DNA of 64,000 nt from RGIG6353 sp045653035 (lineage in GTDB: Bacteria; Bacillota; Clostridia; Oscillospirales; SIG627). This document shows positions 25,840 to 33,950 of the stretch, one piece after another. The position numbers were made by a program, and so were the translations under genes. Positions within the stretch are counted from its first letter, which is position 1; the number at the start of each line of letters is the position of its first letter. Below the pieces are notes generated by a model, which saw nothing but the letters and a program-made list of their open reading frames with translations, ran no database searches and was not told the origin of the DNA. The stretch lies in the NCBI GenBank assembly GCA_045653035.1, contig JAZOLO010000009.1, positions 1 to 64,000 of the forward strand, read 5' to 3'.

Positions 25840-25868
25840 TTGACTTTTTAAATTTTCTTTGATATAAT
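25840..25868 (+). promoter_or_regulatory. Promoter of tRNA-Ser
   Basis: TTGACT (25840-25845), 17-bp spacer, TATAAT (25863-25868), 22 bp before the tRNA 5' end. Confidence 0.85.
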
Positions 25869-25890
25869 CTACCAGTACATTGAGGTGTAC

Positions 25891-25982
25891 GGAAAGGTGG
25901 CTGAGCTGGTCTAAGGCGCACGACTGGAAATCGTGTGTCGGCTAATACCCGACCGAGGGTTCGAATCCCTCCCTTTCCGCCA
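25891..25982 (+). tRNA. tRNA-Ser (anticodon GGA)
   Basis: Acceptor arms GGAAAGG and CCTTTCC pair fully; the anticodon arm is CACGA-CTGGAAA-TCGTG, giving anticodon GGA; the long variable arm (TGTCGGCTAATACCCGACC) is the class II form expected for serine; the T arm is GAGGG-TTCGAAT-CCCTC, and CCA is encoded at the 3' end. It reads UCC and UCU codons. Confidence 0.97.
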
Positions 25983-25983
25983 G

Positions 25984-26015
25984 AAAAAACCGTCGACATT
26001 TGTCGGCGGTTTTTT
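25984..26015 (+). terminator. Terminator of tRNA-Ser
   Basis: AAAAAACCGTCGACA pairs with TGTCGGCGGTTTTTT across a 3-base loop and ends in a U-tract, directly after the tRNA. Confidence 0.92.
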
Positions 26016-26018
26016 CAA

Positions 26019-26217
26019 TGAAATAAATCCCTTTCAGGATTTGTAAAATATGCCTATCGGCATATGCAAAAGCTTCGCTATGAAATACGCCTTGCGGCGT
26101 GTGGGTTTATTTCATTTCACAGAAAGCGTAAGCTTTCTATTTTACAATTTTCAAAGTAAATTATTTCACATCAACGAAGTTGATATTTCACTCTGAACTT
26201 TTCTTTTGAAAAGCTCC
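26019..26217. repeat. Second mini-hairpin array with interleaved long-range arms
   Basis: The 390-base gene-free stretch after tRNA-Ser holds this array, the preceding terminator and the promoter at 26311. The array has small hairpins such as ATATGCC..GGCATAT, ACGCC-TTGC-GGCGT, AGAAAGC-GTAA-GCTTTCT, ATCAAC-GAA-GTTGAT and CTTTTC..GAAAAG. Two longer pairs interleave: TGAAATAAATCCC (26019-26031) with GGGTTTATTTCA (26103-26114), and TTGTAAAATA (26042-26051) with TATTTTACAA (26138-26147). It looks like a relative of the array at 12194, with a different spacer. Confidence 0.7.
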
Positions 26218-26310
26218 ACCTCTCTACTTTGACAAGAGTCATGCTTTTTTTATTTTTACAAAAAGTGTCACCCATCATTGACAATTACACAGTTTTTTAT
26301 TTCTTAACCT

Positions 26311-26339
26311 TGACTCGATTATTATTTTATGCTACAATA
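26311..26339 (+). promoter_or_regulatory. Sigma-A promoter of the small SLH protein
   Basis: TTGACT (26311-26316), 17-bp spacer, TACAAT (26334-26339), 32 bp before the TTG start. Confidence 0.75.
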
Positions 26340-26371
26340 TATTACAAATAACTGAAAGAGAGGATACTGAT

Positions 26372-27364
26372 TTGAAAAATACAATAACAGCGGTAAGTTT
26401 AGCACTCATTCTTGCGTTTTGTATGATAAGTGTTACCGCTTTTGACGATATGCCAAATGACTGGTCGACTGTGGCTTTGCAAAGTGCCGTAGATAACGGA
26501 CTTTTAAAGGGAACAGATAACAAGCTTCTGCCTAAAGACAAGCTTACTCGTGCACAGATGGCTACCATTCTTGTAAGAGCCCTTGGTGCTACGGAAACTA
26601 CCGACATATCACAGTTTACCGATGTTCCGAAAAATGCATGGTATTACAGTGCTATGGCAACCGCTTATAAAATGGGGATTTTTAAAGGCGATGGTGCAGG
26701 TAAAATGAGTCCCGATGCCTTTATAACAAGACAGGAAGCCTTTGTAGTGTTGGCACGTGCATTCAATCTTAAAGCTTCCACAACGTCTGCCATTGAAAAA
26801 TTTAACGATTTTGATAAGGTTGCCACATGGGCAAGACCAGAAATTGAAGCGCTTGTAGTTAACGGATACGTCGGAGGAAGCGGCGGTATGCTCAATCCGC
26901 TTTCCAATATAACAAGAGCTGAATTTTCACAGGTAATGTATAACCTTAATAAGGCTTACGTTGATAGCCTTTTGGATCTTAATTCTCTTGGAAACGTTAA
27001 GGGTAACGTTATTATCCGAGGAAGTGAAATAACCAATATACAGAATGTGACAATAAACGGTGACCTTATTATTGGTGACGGCATGTCGCGGAATATGACC
27101 TTCAAAAACGTTAAGGTCAACGGCAGACTCGTTATAAGAACTACAGGTAACGTTTCCTTCGACGGCAGTGCACAAGAGCTTGTAATTGCCTTTGATAATA
27201 CAACGGTTACAAAGTCAAGCACTTCTGTTATAAACAAAAGTACAATAAATGGCAATAACTCCTTTCTAAAAACCGAATCCGATTTGGGAACAGGCACGGA
27301 TACGGGTACAGGTACAGTAACTCCTCCTGAAAAAGAAGAAGATATTTGGACTGACTTCCATTAA
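26372..27364 (+). CDS. SLH-domain surface protein with a beta-helix-like C-terminal half
   Basis: A 330-residue secreted protein starting at TTG with a GAGAGGA site. A signal peptide (about 1-24) is followed by three SLH domains (about 25-200; WSTVALQSAVDNGLLKG, WYYSAMATAYKMGIFKG, ARPEIEALVVNGYVGG). The second half (about 205-300) consists of short beta repeats (GNVKGNVIIRGSEITNIQNV, TINGDLIIGDG, FKNVKVNGRLVI) that suggest a right-handed beta-helix. A Gly/Thr-rich linker (GTGTDTGTGT) and an acidic tail close it. It is probably wall-bound through the SLH part. Unlike the two giant proteins upstream, its SLH domains are at the N-terminus. It is monocistronic. Confidence 0.88.
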   Translation: MKNTITAVSLALILAFCMISVTAFDDMPNDWSTVALQSAVDNGLLKGTDNKLLPKDKLTRAQMATILVRALGATETTDISQFTDVPKNAWYYSAMATAYKMGIFKGDGAGKMSPDAFITRQEAFVVLARAFNLKASTTSAIEKFNDFDKVATWARPEIEALVVNGYVGGSGGMLNPLSNITRAEFSQVMYNLNKAYVDSLLDLNSLGNVKGNVIIRGSEITNIQNVTINGDLIIGDGMSRNMTFKNVKVNGRLVIRTTGNVSFDGSAQELVIAFDNTTVTKSSTSVINKSTINGNNSFLKTESDLGTGTDTGTGTVTPPEKEEDIWTDFH

Positions 27365-27369
27365 AAAAC

Positions 27370-27402
27370 AAGTCTTGCACCGCAGTGCAAGACTTATTTT
27401 TT
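27370..27402 (+). terminator. Terminator of the small SLH protein gene
   Basis: AAGTCTTGCAC pairs with GTGCAAGACTT across CGCA, followed by ATTTTTTATT. It may also serve the converging flippase gene. Confidence 0.92.
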
Positions 27403-29011
27403 ATTTCTTTATTTTATTTCTTAAACTTAAAAGCCTACGACCTGCAGGAAGGTCCAGAAGTTCATCGTCATTGAATGTTTTTGATGCAAGAATAAGCACA
27501 CCGTATACGATAACAGCCACAGGGAGAGAAACTACCATTGAGAAAAGCAAGTTGTTGGTTATTGTATTCGTAACGTAATAAACGGAATAGGTTACGACTC
27601 CCATGAAAGCCGATATAAAAACAGGCAGCAAAAAAACGTTTTTTATTTTCGGGGAATAAGATGTTTCTGATTTCAGCGTAGCGTAGTTAAGAAAAGCTGT
27701 GACAAGAGGGAATGTAACGTCGGCTATAAGCCTTGCGTATATTCCAAGCGATGTGAACTTCAAAAGAAAGTAAATCAAAGCAGTATGAAATGTAAAGGAA
27801 ATAAATGCATTAACTACAGGAGCTCTCATTTTCCCATTACCCTGTAAAACGGATGTAGTAATAATTGATAATGAATAAAATACACAACCTACAGATCCGT
27901 ATTTAAGCAGAGCAATTGCTACCTCGCGGTAGGTTACAAGACTTGGAAAAAGCACCGTCATTATTGGTCTTGCAAGAACTGCGAGTCCTACGGCAGAGGG
28001 TATCGATACAGCCATCGTAAGCTTAATTACACCATCAATCTTTTGATTTTTTTCTTCATGCCGTCCTTCGGTAAAAAGTCTTACAACTGCAGGAAGAGTA
28101 GAGGCTGCAAGTGCTGTTGAAATAGCAATGGGCAGATTTACAAGTCCTGAATACTGTGTATTGAACACTCCTTGTAAAGAGGAAATAGCCTTGTCCGTAA
28201 GACCATTCGCTTCCATAACATTTCCGAAAATCAAATCGTCAACAGTAAAGCTTATCTGAAATACTGTCTGACTAAGTATTATGGGAATCATTGTAAGAAC
28301 TATTTCTCGATATGTGTCACGTTTCCTTTCGGTCTCGTAAGTATCACTGTTTATTTCGATTCTTATCGCACTCAGTCTTGATATGAAGAAAAGAGAGAGC
28401 ATTATGAGAGCACCGAAAGCACCAGCTAGAGTACCCATTGTAGCTCCTGCCGCACCGATTGCAGATGAGCCGTAATTTTTTATAAAGAGCCAAGTGGCAA
28501 AAATACTGACTATTGCATTTATTATTTGTTCAATAATTTGTGAGAGAGCCGTGGGAAGCATATTTGAATGTCCCTGAAAATATCCTCTGAATACTCCCAA
28601 AAGAGCTACGATAAAGGTGGTTGGTGCGAGTACTCGTAAGGGGTACATAAGCCCCGATCTTCCATAAAGTGCTTCAAGAAATTCCGCACCGAAGAAAAGA
28701 ACACAAAAGGCAGATGTACCTGCAATAAGAGCAAATACCAAAGCTCTTTTGAAAAGAATATAAGCATTTTTTTTGCTCTTTACTGCAAGTCTTTCCGACA
28801 CAAGCTTTGAAAGAGCAAGGGGAAGCGAATAAGAGGAGAGTGTAAGTGCTACGTTATAAATACCAAAGGCCACAGAGTAAATTCCGTTTCCTTCCTCGCC
28901 AAGCATATTCGCCATGGGAATTCTATAAATAAAGCCAATTATTTTAGTTATTATTCCTGCAAGGGCAAGAATTACACCCTGAACAATAAGAGAGTTATTT
29001 TTCTTTTTCAT
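27401..29011 (-). CDS. spoVB: SpoVB-type polysaccharide/lipid flippase (MurJ/MVF superfamily)
   Basis: A polytopic MOP-superfamily flippase. From the ATG at 29011 (GAGGTG upstream) it has 536 residues with about 14 membrane helices. The start (SLIVQGVILALAGIITKIIGFIYRIPMANMLGEEGNGIYSVAF) has the diagnostic RIPMANMLGEEGNGIY segment of SpoVB-like proteins, which are required for spore cortex synthesis and probably move lipid-linked wall precursors. Related paralogues export other polysaccharides, so SpoVB is the best but not the only reading. Its promoter lies immediately before the truncated sigG on the opposite strand, which supports a sporulation-related neighbourhood. Confidence 0.85.
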   Translation of the reverse strand: MKKKNNSLIVQGVILALAGIITKIIGFIYRIPMANMLGEEGNGIYSVAFGIYNVALTLSSYSLPLALSKLVSERLAVKSKKNAYILFKRALVFALIAGTSAFCVLFFGAEFLEALYGRSGLMYPLRVLAPTTFIVALLGVFRGYFQGHSNMLPTALSQIIEQIINAIVSIFATWLFIKNYGSSAIGAAGATMGTLAGAFGALIMLSLFFISRLSAIRIEINSDTYETERKRDTYREIVLTMIPIILSQTVFQISFTVDDLIFGNVMEANGLTDKAISSLQGVFNTQYSGLVNLPIAISTALAASTLPAVVRLFTEGRHEEKNQKIDGVIKLTMAVSIPSAVGLAVLARPIMTVLFPSLVTYREVAIALLKYGSVGCVFYSLSIITTSVLQGNGKMRAPVVNAFISFTFHTALIYFLLKFTSLGIYARLIADVTFPLVTAFLNYATLKSETSYSPKIKNVFLLPVFISAFMGVVTYSVYYVTNTITNNLLFSMVVSLPVAVIVYGVLILASKTFNDDELLDLPAGRRLLSLRNKIKK

Positions 29012-29029
29012 AAAGCACCTCATTGATTT

Positions 29030-29058
29030 ATAATAACACTTTTTGCCTTTACTGTCAA
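29030..29058 (-). promoter_or_regulatory. Sigma-A promoter of the SpoVB-type gene
   Basis: Minus strand TTGACA (29053-29058), 17-bp spacer, TATTAT (29030-29035). It occupies the space where the missing 5' part of sigG would be expected to approach. Confidence 0.72.
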
Positions 29059-29085
29059 TAACTGCGTTTTCAACAATCGACGTTC

Positions 29086-29643
29086 ATGCCAATGATAATC
29101 GGTGAAATAAGAAGATACCTTCGAGACAACAACATGATAAGGGTAAGCCGTTCTGTAAGAGATATAGCATATAAAGCACTATCAGCAAAGGAAAAGCTCA
29201 ATTCAATACTATCAAGAGAACCAACCCTTGAAGAACTGACAAACGAGGTTAACAGACGTGCCGTTCTTGAGGCAGAGGAAAAAAAACGTGTTGAGGGGAT
29301 TGATATACCACCTGTAGTTTATACTGAAAAGATGATATCCAATGCTCTTGATGCTGTGGTAGCACCCGTATCACTTTTTGAACCTGTGTACTCCGACAAC
29401 GGTGATTCGATTTTTATAATGGACCAGCTATGCGACAATAAAAACAACGATGGCGTGTGGACTGAGAGTATCGCAATATCCGAGGCTATGAAAAAGCTTT
29501 CTGAGAGGAAAAGTAAAATAATAAATATGCGTTTCTTTATGGAGAATACTCAGATGGAGGTAGCGGAAGAAGTAGGCATAAGTCAGGCACAGGTATCCCG
29601 TCTTGAAAAGGGAGCGCTTGAGCAAATAAAGAAAAATATATAA
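29086..29643 (+). CDS. sigG: 5'-truncated sporulation sigma factor SigG
   Basis: Sigma-G directs late forespore transcription. The 185-residue frame aligns with the C-terminal two thirds of sigma-G: PMIIGEIRRYLRDNN and RVSRSVRDIAYKAL of region 2.4/3.0, APVSLFEPVYSDNGD in region 3, and QMEVAEEVGISQAQVSRLEK in region 4.2. About 95 N-terminal residues are absent, including regions 2.1-2.3, which bind core polymerase and melt the -10 box. Only 74 bp lie between this frame and the SpoVB gene, no ribosome binding site precedes the ATG, and an in-frame stop lies 27 bp upstream. An insertion of about 20 residues follows the EPTLEEL motif. It is probably a remnant. Confidence 0.8.
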   Translation: MPMIIGEIRRYLRDNNMIRVSRSVRDIAYKALSAKEKLNSILSREPTLEELTNEVNRRAVLEAEEKKRVEGIDIPPVVYTEKMISNALDAVVAPVSLFEPVYSDNGDSIFIMDQLCDNKNNDGVWTESIAISEAMKKLSERKSKIINMRFFMENTQMEVAEEVGISQAQVSRLEKGALEQIKKNI

Positions 29644-29647
29644 AAAT

Positions 29648-29675
29648 AAGATGAACGTCATTTGACGTTCATCTT
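29648..29675. terminator. Bidirectional terminator between sigG and yajC
   Basis: AAGATGAACGTCA pairs with GACGTTCATCTT across TTT, with A and T runs on both sides, between converging genes. Confidence 0.85.
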
Positions 29676-29679
29676 AAAA

Positions 29680-30054
29680 TTATTCTTTTATTTCGGGTGC
29701 TTCTTTATTTGCTTTGGTCTCTTCCTTGGTAGTGTTGTCACGGGGCATAGGGTTAACGATCTCTCTTACTGCCCAGCGGTAAATTTTCATCTTGGTTCTG
29801 TCCTTGTTGATCTCAAGAGTAAGGATATCTTCTTTTATCGTGCAAACTCTGCCAATAATACCGCCGTTAGTACAGATCTCATCGCCTACTATTATGCTGT
29901 TACGCATATTTGCAATTTCTTTTTCCTGCTTCTTCTGAGGTCTTATCATGAAGAAATACATCACCACAAAAAGAACTACCATCATAACAATCATTGACAT
30001 TCCTCCGCCTGCACCTGCAGTGGTGGCTGTCGATGCTTCAAAAATACCTAACAT
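29680..30054 (-). CDS. yajC: Preprotein translocase accessory subunit YajC
   Basis: A small membrane protein associated with the SecDF complex. From the ATG at 30054 it has 124 residues; GGAGGAAATAAAA precedes this ATG, and the longer TTG frame would contain that site. One membrane helix (about 20-40, MIVMMVVLFVVMYFFMIRPQ) is followed by the family hallmark RPQKKQEKE and a small cytoplasmic domain (GDEICTNGGIIGRVCTIKED). A hydrophilic tail of about 25 residues follows. It is usually beside tgt or secDF; neither is in view here. Confidence 0.92.
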   Translation of the reverse strand: MLGIFEASTATTAGAGGGMSMIVMMVVLFVVMYFFMIRPQKKQEKEIANMRNSIIVGDEICTNGGIIGRVCTIKEDILTLEINKDRTKMKIYRWAVREIVNPMPRDNTTKEETKANKEAPEIKE

Positions 30055-30131
30055 TTTTATTTCCTCCAAATAATAATCATCGTCTTATTATACAGTAATA
30101 AAGGTAAAAAAGTCAATAGATAAATTGTAAA

Positions 30132-31004
30132 TCAGAAAAGTTGTGCTACAAGGATTCCTGCAAATACAAGTCCTGAACCTATAATTTCAGGAGTTGACAT
30201 TGCCTGATGAAGAATAACCCAGCCTGCAAGTGCCGCAAAAACCGATTCAAGACTCATAATAAGAGTTGCAAGAGAGGGAAATGTGTATTTCTGACCTATA
30301 ATCTGGAAGGTGTAAGCAACACCAGACGACATTATACCTGTATAAAGAATGGGTATAGCCGCAAGCTTAATGTTTGCAATTGTAGGCTCTTCAAAAAGGA
30401 ACATACAAACAAGACAGATTGTACCGCAAACAAAAAACTGTATACAGGAAAGCTTTACACAGTCAACGAGAGGGGAGAATTTGTCCACAACAAGAATGTG
30501 AAAGGTAAAAGCAATAGAGCATAGGAAAAGATATATGTCTGCTTTTTCAAGATAAAAGCCATCTTTTACACAGAGGAGATACATTCCTATAATTGCAAGA
30601 AGTACCGCAATCCATATAGTAGCTCTTGGCTTTTTCTTTGTGAAAATTCCTGCAATAGGTACGAAAATTATGTAAAGAGCAGTAATAAAGCCAGCCTTTC
30701 CAGGCTGTGCACCGGCTTCAAGTCCCATTTGCTGAAGAGACGAGGCAATAGCAAGCACGATGCCACAAGAGATGCCTCCGATAATAAGGGCTTTATCCTT
30801 GTGCTTTGCAGAGGACTGGTCTGCTTTCTTAAATTTATTTATTATTAGTATTGCAGGTAGCAGGGTAATAGCACCCACGTAATTTCTTACAGTATTAAAT
30901 GTAAAAGAGCCAACGTTATTGAGCCCCAGTGACTGTGCAACAAAGGCAGTACCCCAAATAAGCGCGGCAACAAGAAGGAAAATACTTCCCTTAATGTTTT
31001 TCAT
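30132..31004 (-). CDS. EamA/DMT-family transporter
   Basis: A drug/metabolite-type permease of 290 residues from the ATG at 31004, which has an AAGGGGGG site. It contains ten hydrophobic helices in two EamA repeats (about 5-135 and 150-285); the first repeat begins GSIFLLVAALIWGTAFVAQS, the typical EamA opening. The substrate cannot be told. It diverges from the kdgK-eda operon, so a link with sugar-acid metabolism is possible but unproven. A weaker promoter (TTGCTT, 17 bp, TAAAAT at 31036-31064) may serve it. Confidence 0.87.
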   Translation of the reverse strand: MKNIKGSIFLLVAALIWGTAFVAQSLGLNNVGSFTFNTVRNYVGAITLLPAILIINKFKKADQSSAKHKDKALIIGGISCGIVLAIASSLQQMGLEAGAQPGKAGFITALYIIFVPIAGIFTKKKPRATIWIAVLLAIIGMYLLCVKDGFYLEKADIYLFLCSIAFTFHILVVDKFSPLVDCVKLSCIQFFVCGTICLVCMFLFEEPTIANIKLAAIPILYTGIMSSGVAYTFQIIGQKYTFPSLATLIMSLESVFAALAGWVILHQAMSTPEIIGSGLVFAGILVAQLF

Positions 31005-31101
31005 AAGACCCCCCTTTGAAAATATTGACTTTCCAATTTTATCACAAAAGCTTTTCAAAAGCAATATAAAAATTTATGAAAATATTTTTAATAAAAATCC
31101 A

Positions 31102-31130
31102 TTGACTTTTATTAAAAATCGTAATATAAT
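31102..31130 (+). promoter_or_regulatory. Sigma-A promoter of kdgK-eda
   Basis: TTGACT (31102-31107), 17-bp spacer, TATAAT (31125-31130), 40 bp before kdgK. The AT-rich sequence before it (TTTTTAATAAAAATCC, then TTTTATTAAAAATCG) is partly repeated and could hold an operator. Confidence 0.85.
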
Positions 31131-31170
31131 TTTACCGCAATTACAGTTAAAAACAATAAGGAGAGAGACA

Positions 31171-32193
31171 ATGAAAAGAATAGTTACTTTCGGCGAAATA
31201 ATGCTTCGCCTCGCACCCGAAGGTTATATGAGATTTCTTCAGGCAGATACCTTTGGTGCTACCTTTGGAGGAGGAGAGGCAAACGTTGCCGTTTCACTTT
31301 CTAATTACGGAATGAACGCCGCATTTGTTACAAAGCTTCCTTCTCACGAAATAGGACAGGCGGCAGTAAATTCTCTCAGACGCTTCGGAGTTGATACCTC
31401 AAAGATAACAAGAGGCGGTGACAGAGTAGGTATTTACTTTCTTGAAAAGGGAGCGAGCCAGCGCCCCTCAAAGGTTATTTACGACAGAGCGTATTCTTCT
31501 ATAATGACAGCAAAGCCAGAGGATTTCGATTGGCAGGATATTTTTGAAGGAGCAGATTGGTTCCACTTCACAGGAATTACTCCCGCACTTGGCGATAATG
31601 TTGCCGACACCTGTCTTGAAGCACTCAAGGAAGCAAAGAAACGCGGTATTACCGTTTCATGCGACCTCAATTACCGTAAAAAGCTTTGGACAAGAGAAAA
31701 AGCAGGAGAGGTTATGGCAAAGCTTATGCCTTTCGTTGACGTTTGTATTGCTAACGAGGAGGATGCAGGTGACGTATTCGGAATCCACGCAGCAAATACA
31801 AATATCACAGGTGGTAAGATAAGCGAAGAGGGTTACAAGGACGTTGCAAAACAACTTGCTGACCGTTTCGGCTTTAAAAAGGTTGCAATTACCCTCCGTT
31901 CTTCTATTAGTGCCAATGATAACGACTGGGCAGCTATGCTTTATGAAAATGGCGAGTACTTCTTCTCCAAGTCTTACAGAATGCACATAGTTGACAGAGT
32001 AGGCGGTGGCGACAGCTTCGGTGCAGGTCTCATTTACGCAACCCTTTCCGAAATGACAAGTCAGGAAATAATAGAATTCGCAGTAGCCGCAAGCTGTCTT
32101 AAGCACAGTATAGAGGGAGACTTCAACATGGTGAGCGTTGCAGAAGTAATGCAACTTGCCGGAGGAGACGGCTCGGGACGAGTTGTAAGGTAG
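31171..32193 (+). CDS. kdgK: 2-Keto-3-deoxygluconate kinase
   Basis: PfkB-family sugar kinase that phosphorylates 2-keto-3-deoxygluconate to KDPG. From the ATG at 31171, preceded by AAGGAGAG, it has 340 residues. The N-terminal signature TFGGGEANVAVSLSNYG binds the sugar, and the C-terminal VGGGDSFGAGLIYA carries the catalytic Asp and the anion hole. Adjacent eda (9 bp away) supports the KDG assignment over fructokinase or ribokinase. Together they complete the end of pectin/uronate breakdown. The longer upstream frame overlaps the divergent promoter and was not used. Confidence 0.92.
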   Translation: MKRIVTFGEIMLRLAPEGYMRFLQADTFGATFGGGEANVAVSLSNYGMNAAFVTKLPSHEIGQAAVNSLRRFGVDTSKITRGGDRVGIYFLEKGASQRPSKVIYDRAYSSIMTAKPEDFDWQDIFEGADWFHFTGITPALGDNVADTCLEALKEAKKRGITVSCDLNYRKKLWTREKAGEVMAKLMPFVDVCIANEEDAGDVFGIHAANTNITGGKISEEGYKDVAKQLADRFGFKKVAITLRSSISANDNDWAAMLYENGEYFFSKSYRMHIVDRVGGGDSFGAGLIYATLSEMTSQEIIEFAVAASCLKHSIEGDFNMVSVAEVMQLAGGDGSGRVVR

Positions 32194-32202
32194 GAGGATA
32201 AT

Positions 32203-32832
32203 ATGGACGTTATATCAAAGCTTCAGGAGTTTAAGGTAATTCCCGTTGTTACAATAAAGGATATCACAAAGGCAGTGCCTCTTGCTAAAGCACTTATAGA
32301 TGGAGGGCTTCCCACTGCGGAGGTTACTTTCAGAACAGCAGGTGCGGCAGACGCTATAAGAGCAATAACAAAGGAATTTCCCGACATGTTTGTCGGTGCA
32401 GGAACGGTTCTTACCGTTGAGCAAGCGGACGAGGCGATTGACGCAGGTGCTAAATTCCTCGTTGCCCCTGGCTTCAACAAAGAGGTAGTTCTTCATTCAC
32501 TTTCAAGAGGTGTTCCTATGGTGCCCGGTGTGTGCACTCCTACGGAAATAGAAGCAGCCCTCAGCATCGGTCTTAAGTGTGTTAAGTTTTTCCCTGCTGA
32601 AGCAGCAGGCGGAGTTAAGATGATAAAGGCAATATCCGCTCCTTACGGCATGATAAAGATTATGCCCACAGGCGGAATATCACCTGAAAATATAGGTACG
32701 TATCTCGCTTGTAAGTCTGTTATATGCTGTGGCGGAAGCTGGCTCACACCTTCTGACCTTATTGAAAAAGGCGACTTTGAGGGTATCACAAAAATAGTTA
32801 AAGAAGCAGTAGAGCTTGTTCGCGAAATGTAA
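32203..32832 (+). CDS. eda: KDPG/KHG aldolase
   Basis: Cleaves 2-keto-3-deoxy-6-phosphogluconate to pyruvate and glyceraldehyde 3-phosphate. The 209 residues match the class I aldolase family. The catalytic Glu is in AEVTFRT (about 40-46) and the Schiff-base Lys in KFFPAEAAGG (about 127-136); VGAGTVLTVEQA and MPTGGISPENI bind phosphate. It is nine bases after kdgK with a strong AGGAGG site, so the pair is one operon. Confidence 0.95.
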   Translation: MDVISKLQEFKVIPVVTIKDITKAVPLAKALIDGGLPTAEVTFRTAGAADAIRAITKEFPDMFVGAGTVLTVEQADEAIDAGAKFLVAPGFNKEVVLHSLSRGVPMVPGVCTPTEIEAALSIGLKCVKFFPAEAAGGVKMIKAISAPYGMIKIMPTGGISPENIGTYLACKSVICCGGSWLTPSDLIEKGDFEGITKIVKEAVELVREM

Positions 32833-32833
32833 T

Positions 32834-32867
32834 AAAAAATCCGACTCTGATGAGTCGGATTTTTTTA
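32834..32867. terminator. Bidirectional terminator after eda
   Basis: AAAAAATCCGACTC pairs with GAGTCGGATTTTTT; it separates eda from the converging transporter gene. Confidence 0.92.
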
Positions 32868-32874
32868 TAATGTG

Positions 32875-33762
32875 TCAATTTTGCTTTGAGGTAATATTCG
32901 TCAGCACTATTGAAAAGATAACGAGAGCAATGCCGAAATACTGTAAAATCGAAAGATTATCACTAAAGAAAACACCGCCAATAGCAGTTGCTACAACAGG
33001 CTCAATCGCGGCGATTACCGCTGCCTTTCCCCCCTCAAGTCTCTCAAGTCCTTTAGTGTAAAAGACGTAAGGTAAAACTGCCGTAATAAGACCTGACAGT
33101 GCCATTAGAAAGCCTAAAGTGGGTGTTTTTGATACAGTATCCAAAAGCATTCCAAAATCTGTAAAAAACGAAAGCCCAATTGCCGCAAAAATAAAGGTAT
33201 ATGCGGTAATACTCATTGAAGAATAGCCCCTTTGAAGTGCAAAGCGGGAAAAAATACTGTAAAGGGCATAAGATACACCCGATGCAATTCCGAGTAGTAA
33301 AGCGACAAATGAGACTTTTGTATCGCTACCGATAATTCCTGTAACAAACGTACAGCCAACAACGCAGACGATGCAGGAAAGCACCTTTGAAAGAGTTATC
33401 CTTTCTTTGAAAATGAAGAAAGAAAAAATGATTACGAAAACAGGGGAGGTGTATAACAGCACCGCCGCCACAGACATAGAGCTTCTTACTATCGTTTCAA
33501 AATAACAAACTGTGAATATCATAAGACTGACAAGCCCACTGCCAAGAAAGCACCAAAGGTCACGTAGCTTTATTTTGAAAAGACGTGTGTCCTTTATGAG
33601 TATGTATACTGTCATGATAAGGGACGCGAAAATCAGTCTTATTCCTGCAATGTCAACGGATTTAAGCCCTGTAGAGCTAAAAAAGTTGACAAACACTCCC
33701 ATCGTACCCCAAAGAGCACCTGCAATAAGAACAAATATAACTCCTAAATTTTTGCTTTTCAT
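32875..33762 (-). CDS. EamA/DMT-family transporter
   Basis: A second ten-helix drug/metabolite-type permease, 295 residues, with two EamA repeats (about 5-140 and 150-285). It opens LGVIFVLIAGALWGTMGVFVNFF and contains ERLEGGKAAVIAAIEPVVA in the second repeat, both characteristic. It is not closely similar to the first DMT protein (30132-31004), as the openings and loops differ. The substrate is unknown. A weak GGGG site precedes the ATG. The 188 bp upstream of it, to the ferritin-like gene, show no clear promoter apart from AT-rich runs and a small TGCAC..GTGCA hairpin at 33908-33924. Confidence 0.88.
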   Translation of the reverse strand: MKSKNLGVIFVLIAGALWGTMGVFVNFFSSTGLKSVDIAGIRLIFASLIMTVYILIKDTRLFKIKLRDLWCFLGSGLVSLMIFTVCYFETIVRSSMSVAAVLLYTSPVFVIIFSFFIFKERITLSKVLSCIVCVVGCTFVTGIIGSDTKVSFVALLLGIASGVSYALYSIFSRFALQRGYSSMSITAYTFIFAAIGLSFFTDFGMLLDTVSKTPTLGFLMALSGLITAVLPYVFYTKGLERLEGGKAAVIAAIEPVVATAIGGVFFSDNLSILQYFGIALVIFSIVLTNITSKQN

Positions 33763-33950
33763 AATTACCCCATAAAACGTAGATAAAATATCAACATCTT
33801 TATTTTTGTTAGACGAAGTATAAGATTTTATATCGGAAGTATACCGCGTTTTGTCTTATTAGTCAAGATGCTTTGTATCTTTTCCGCTCTTTTGTGAATA
33901 ATATAAAATGCACGTATAAAGTGCAAACAACATACGAAAGGACGGATTTA

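Noticed and set aside
25799..25999. 66-residue minus-strand frame with GGIRTLGRVLADTRFPV
   Set aside because: It is the antisense translation of tRNA-Ser, a well-known false protein prediction.
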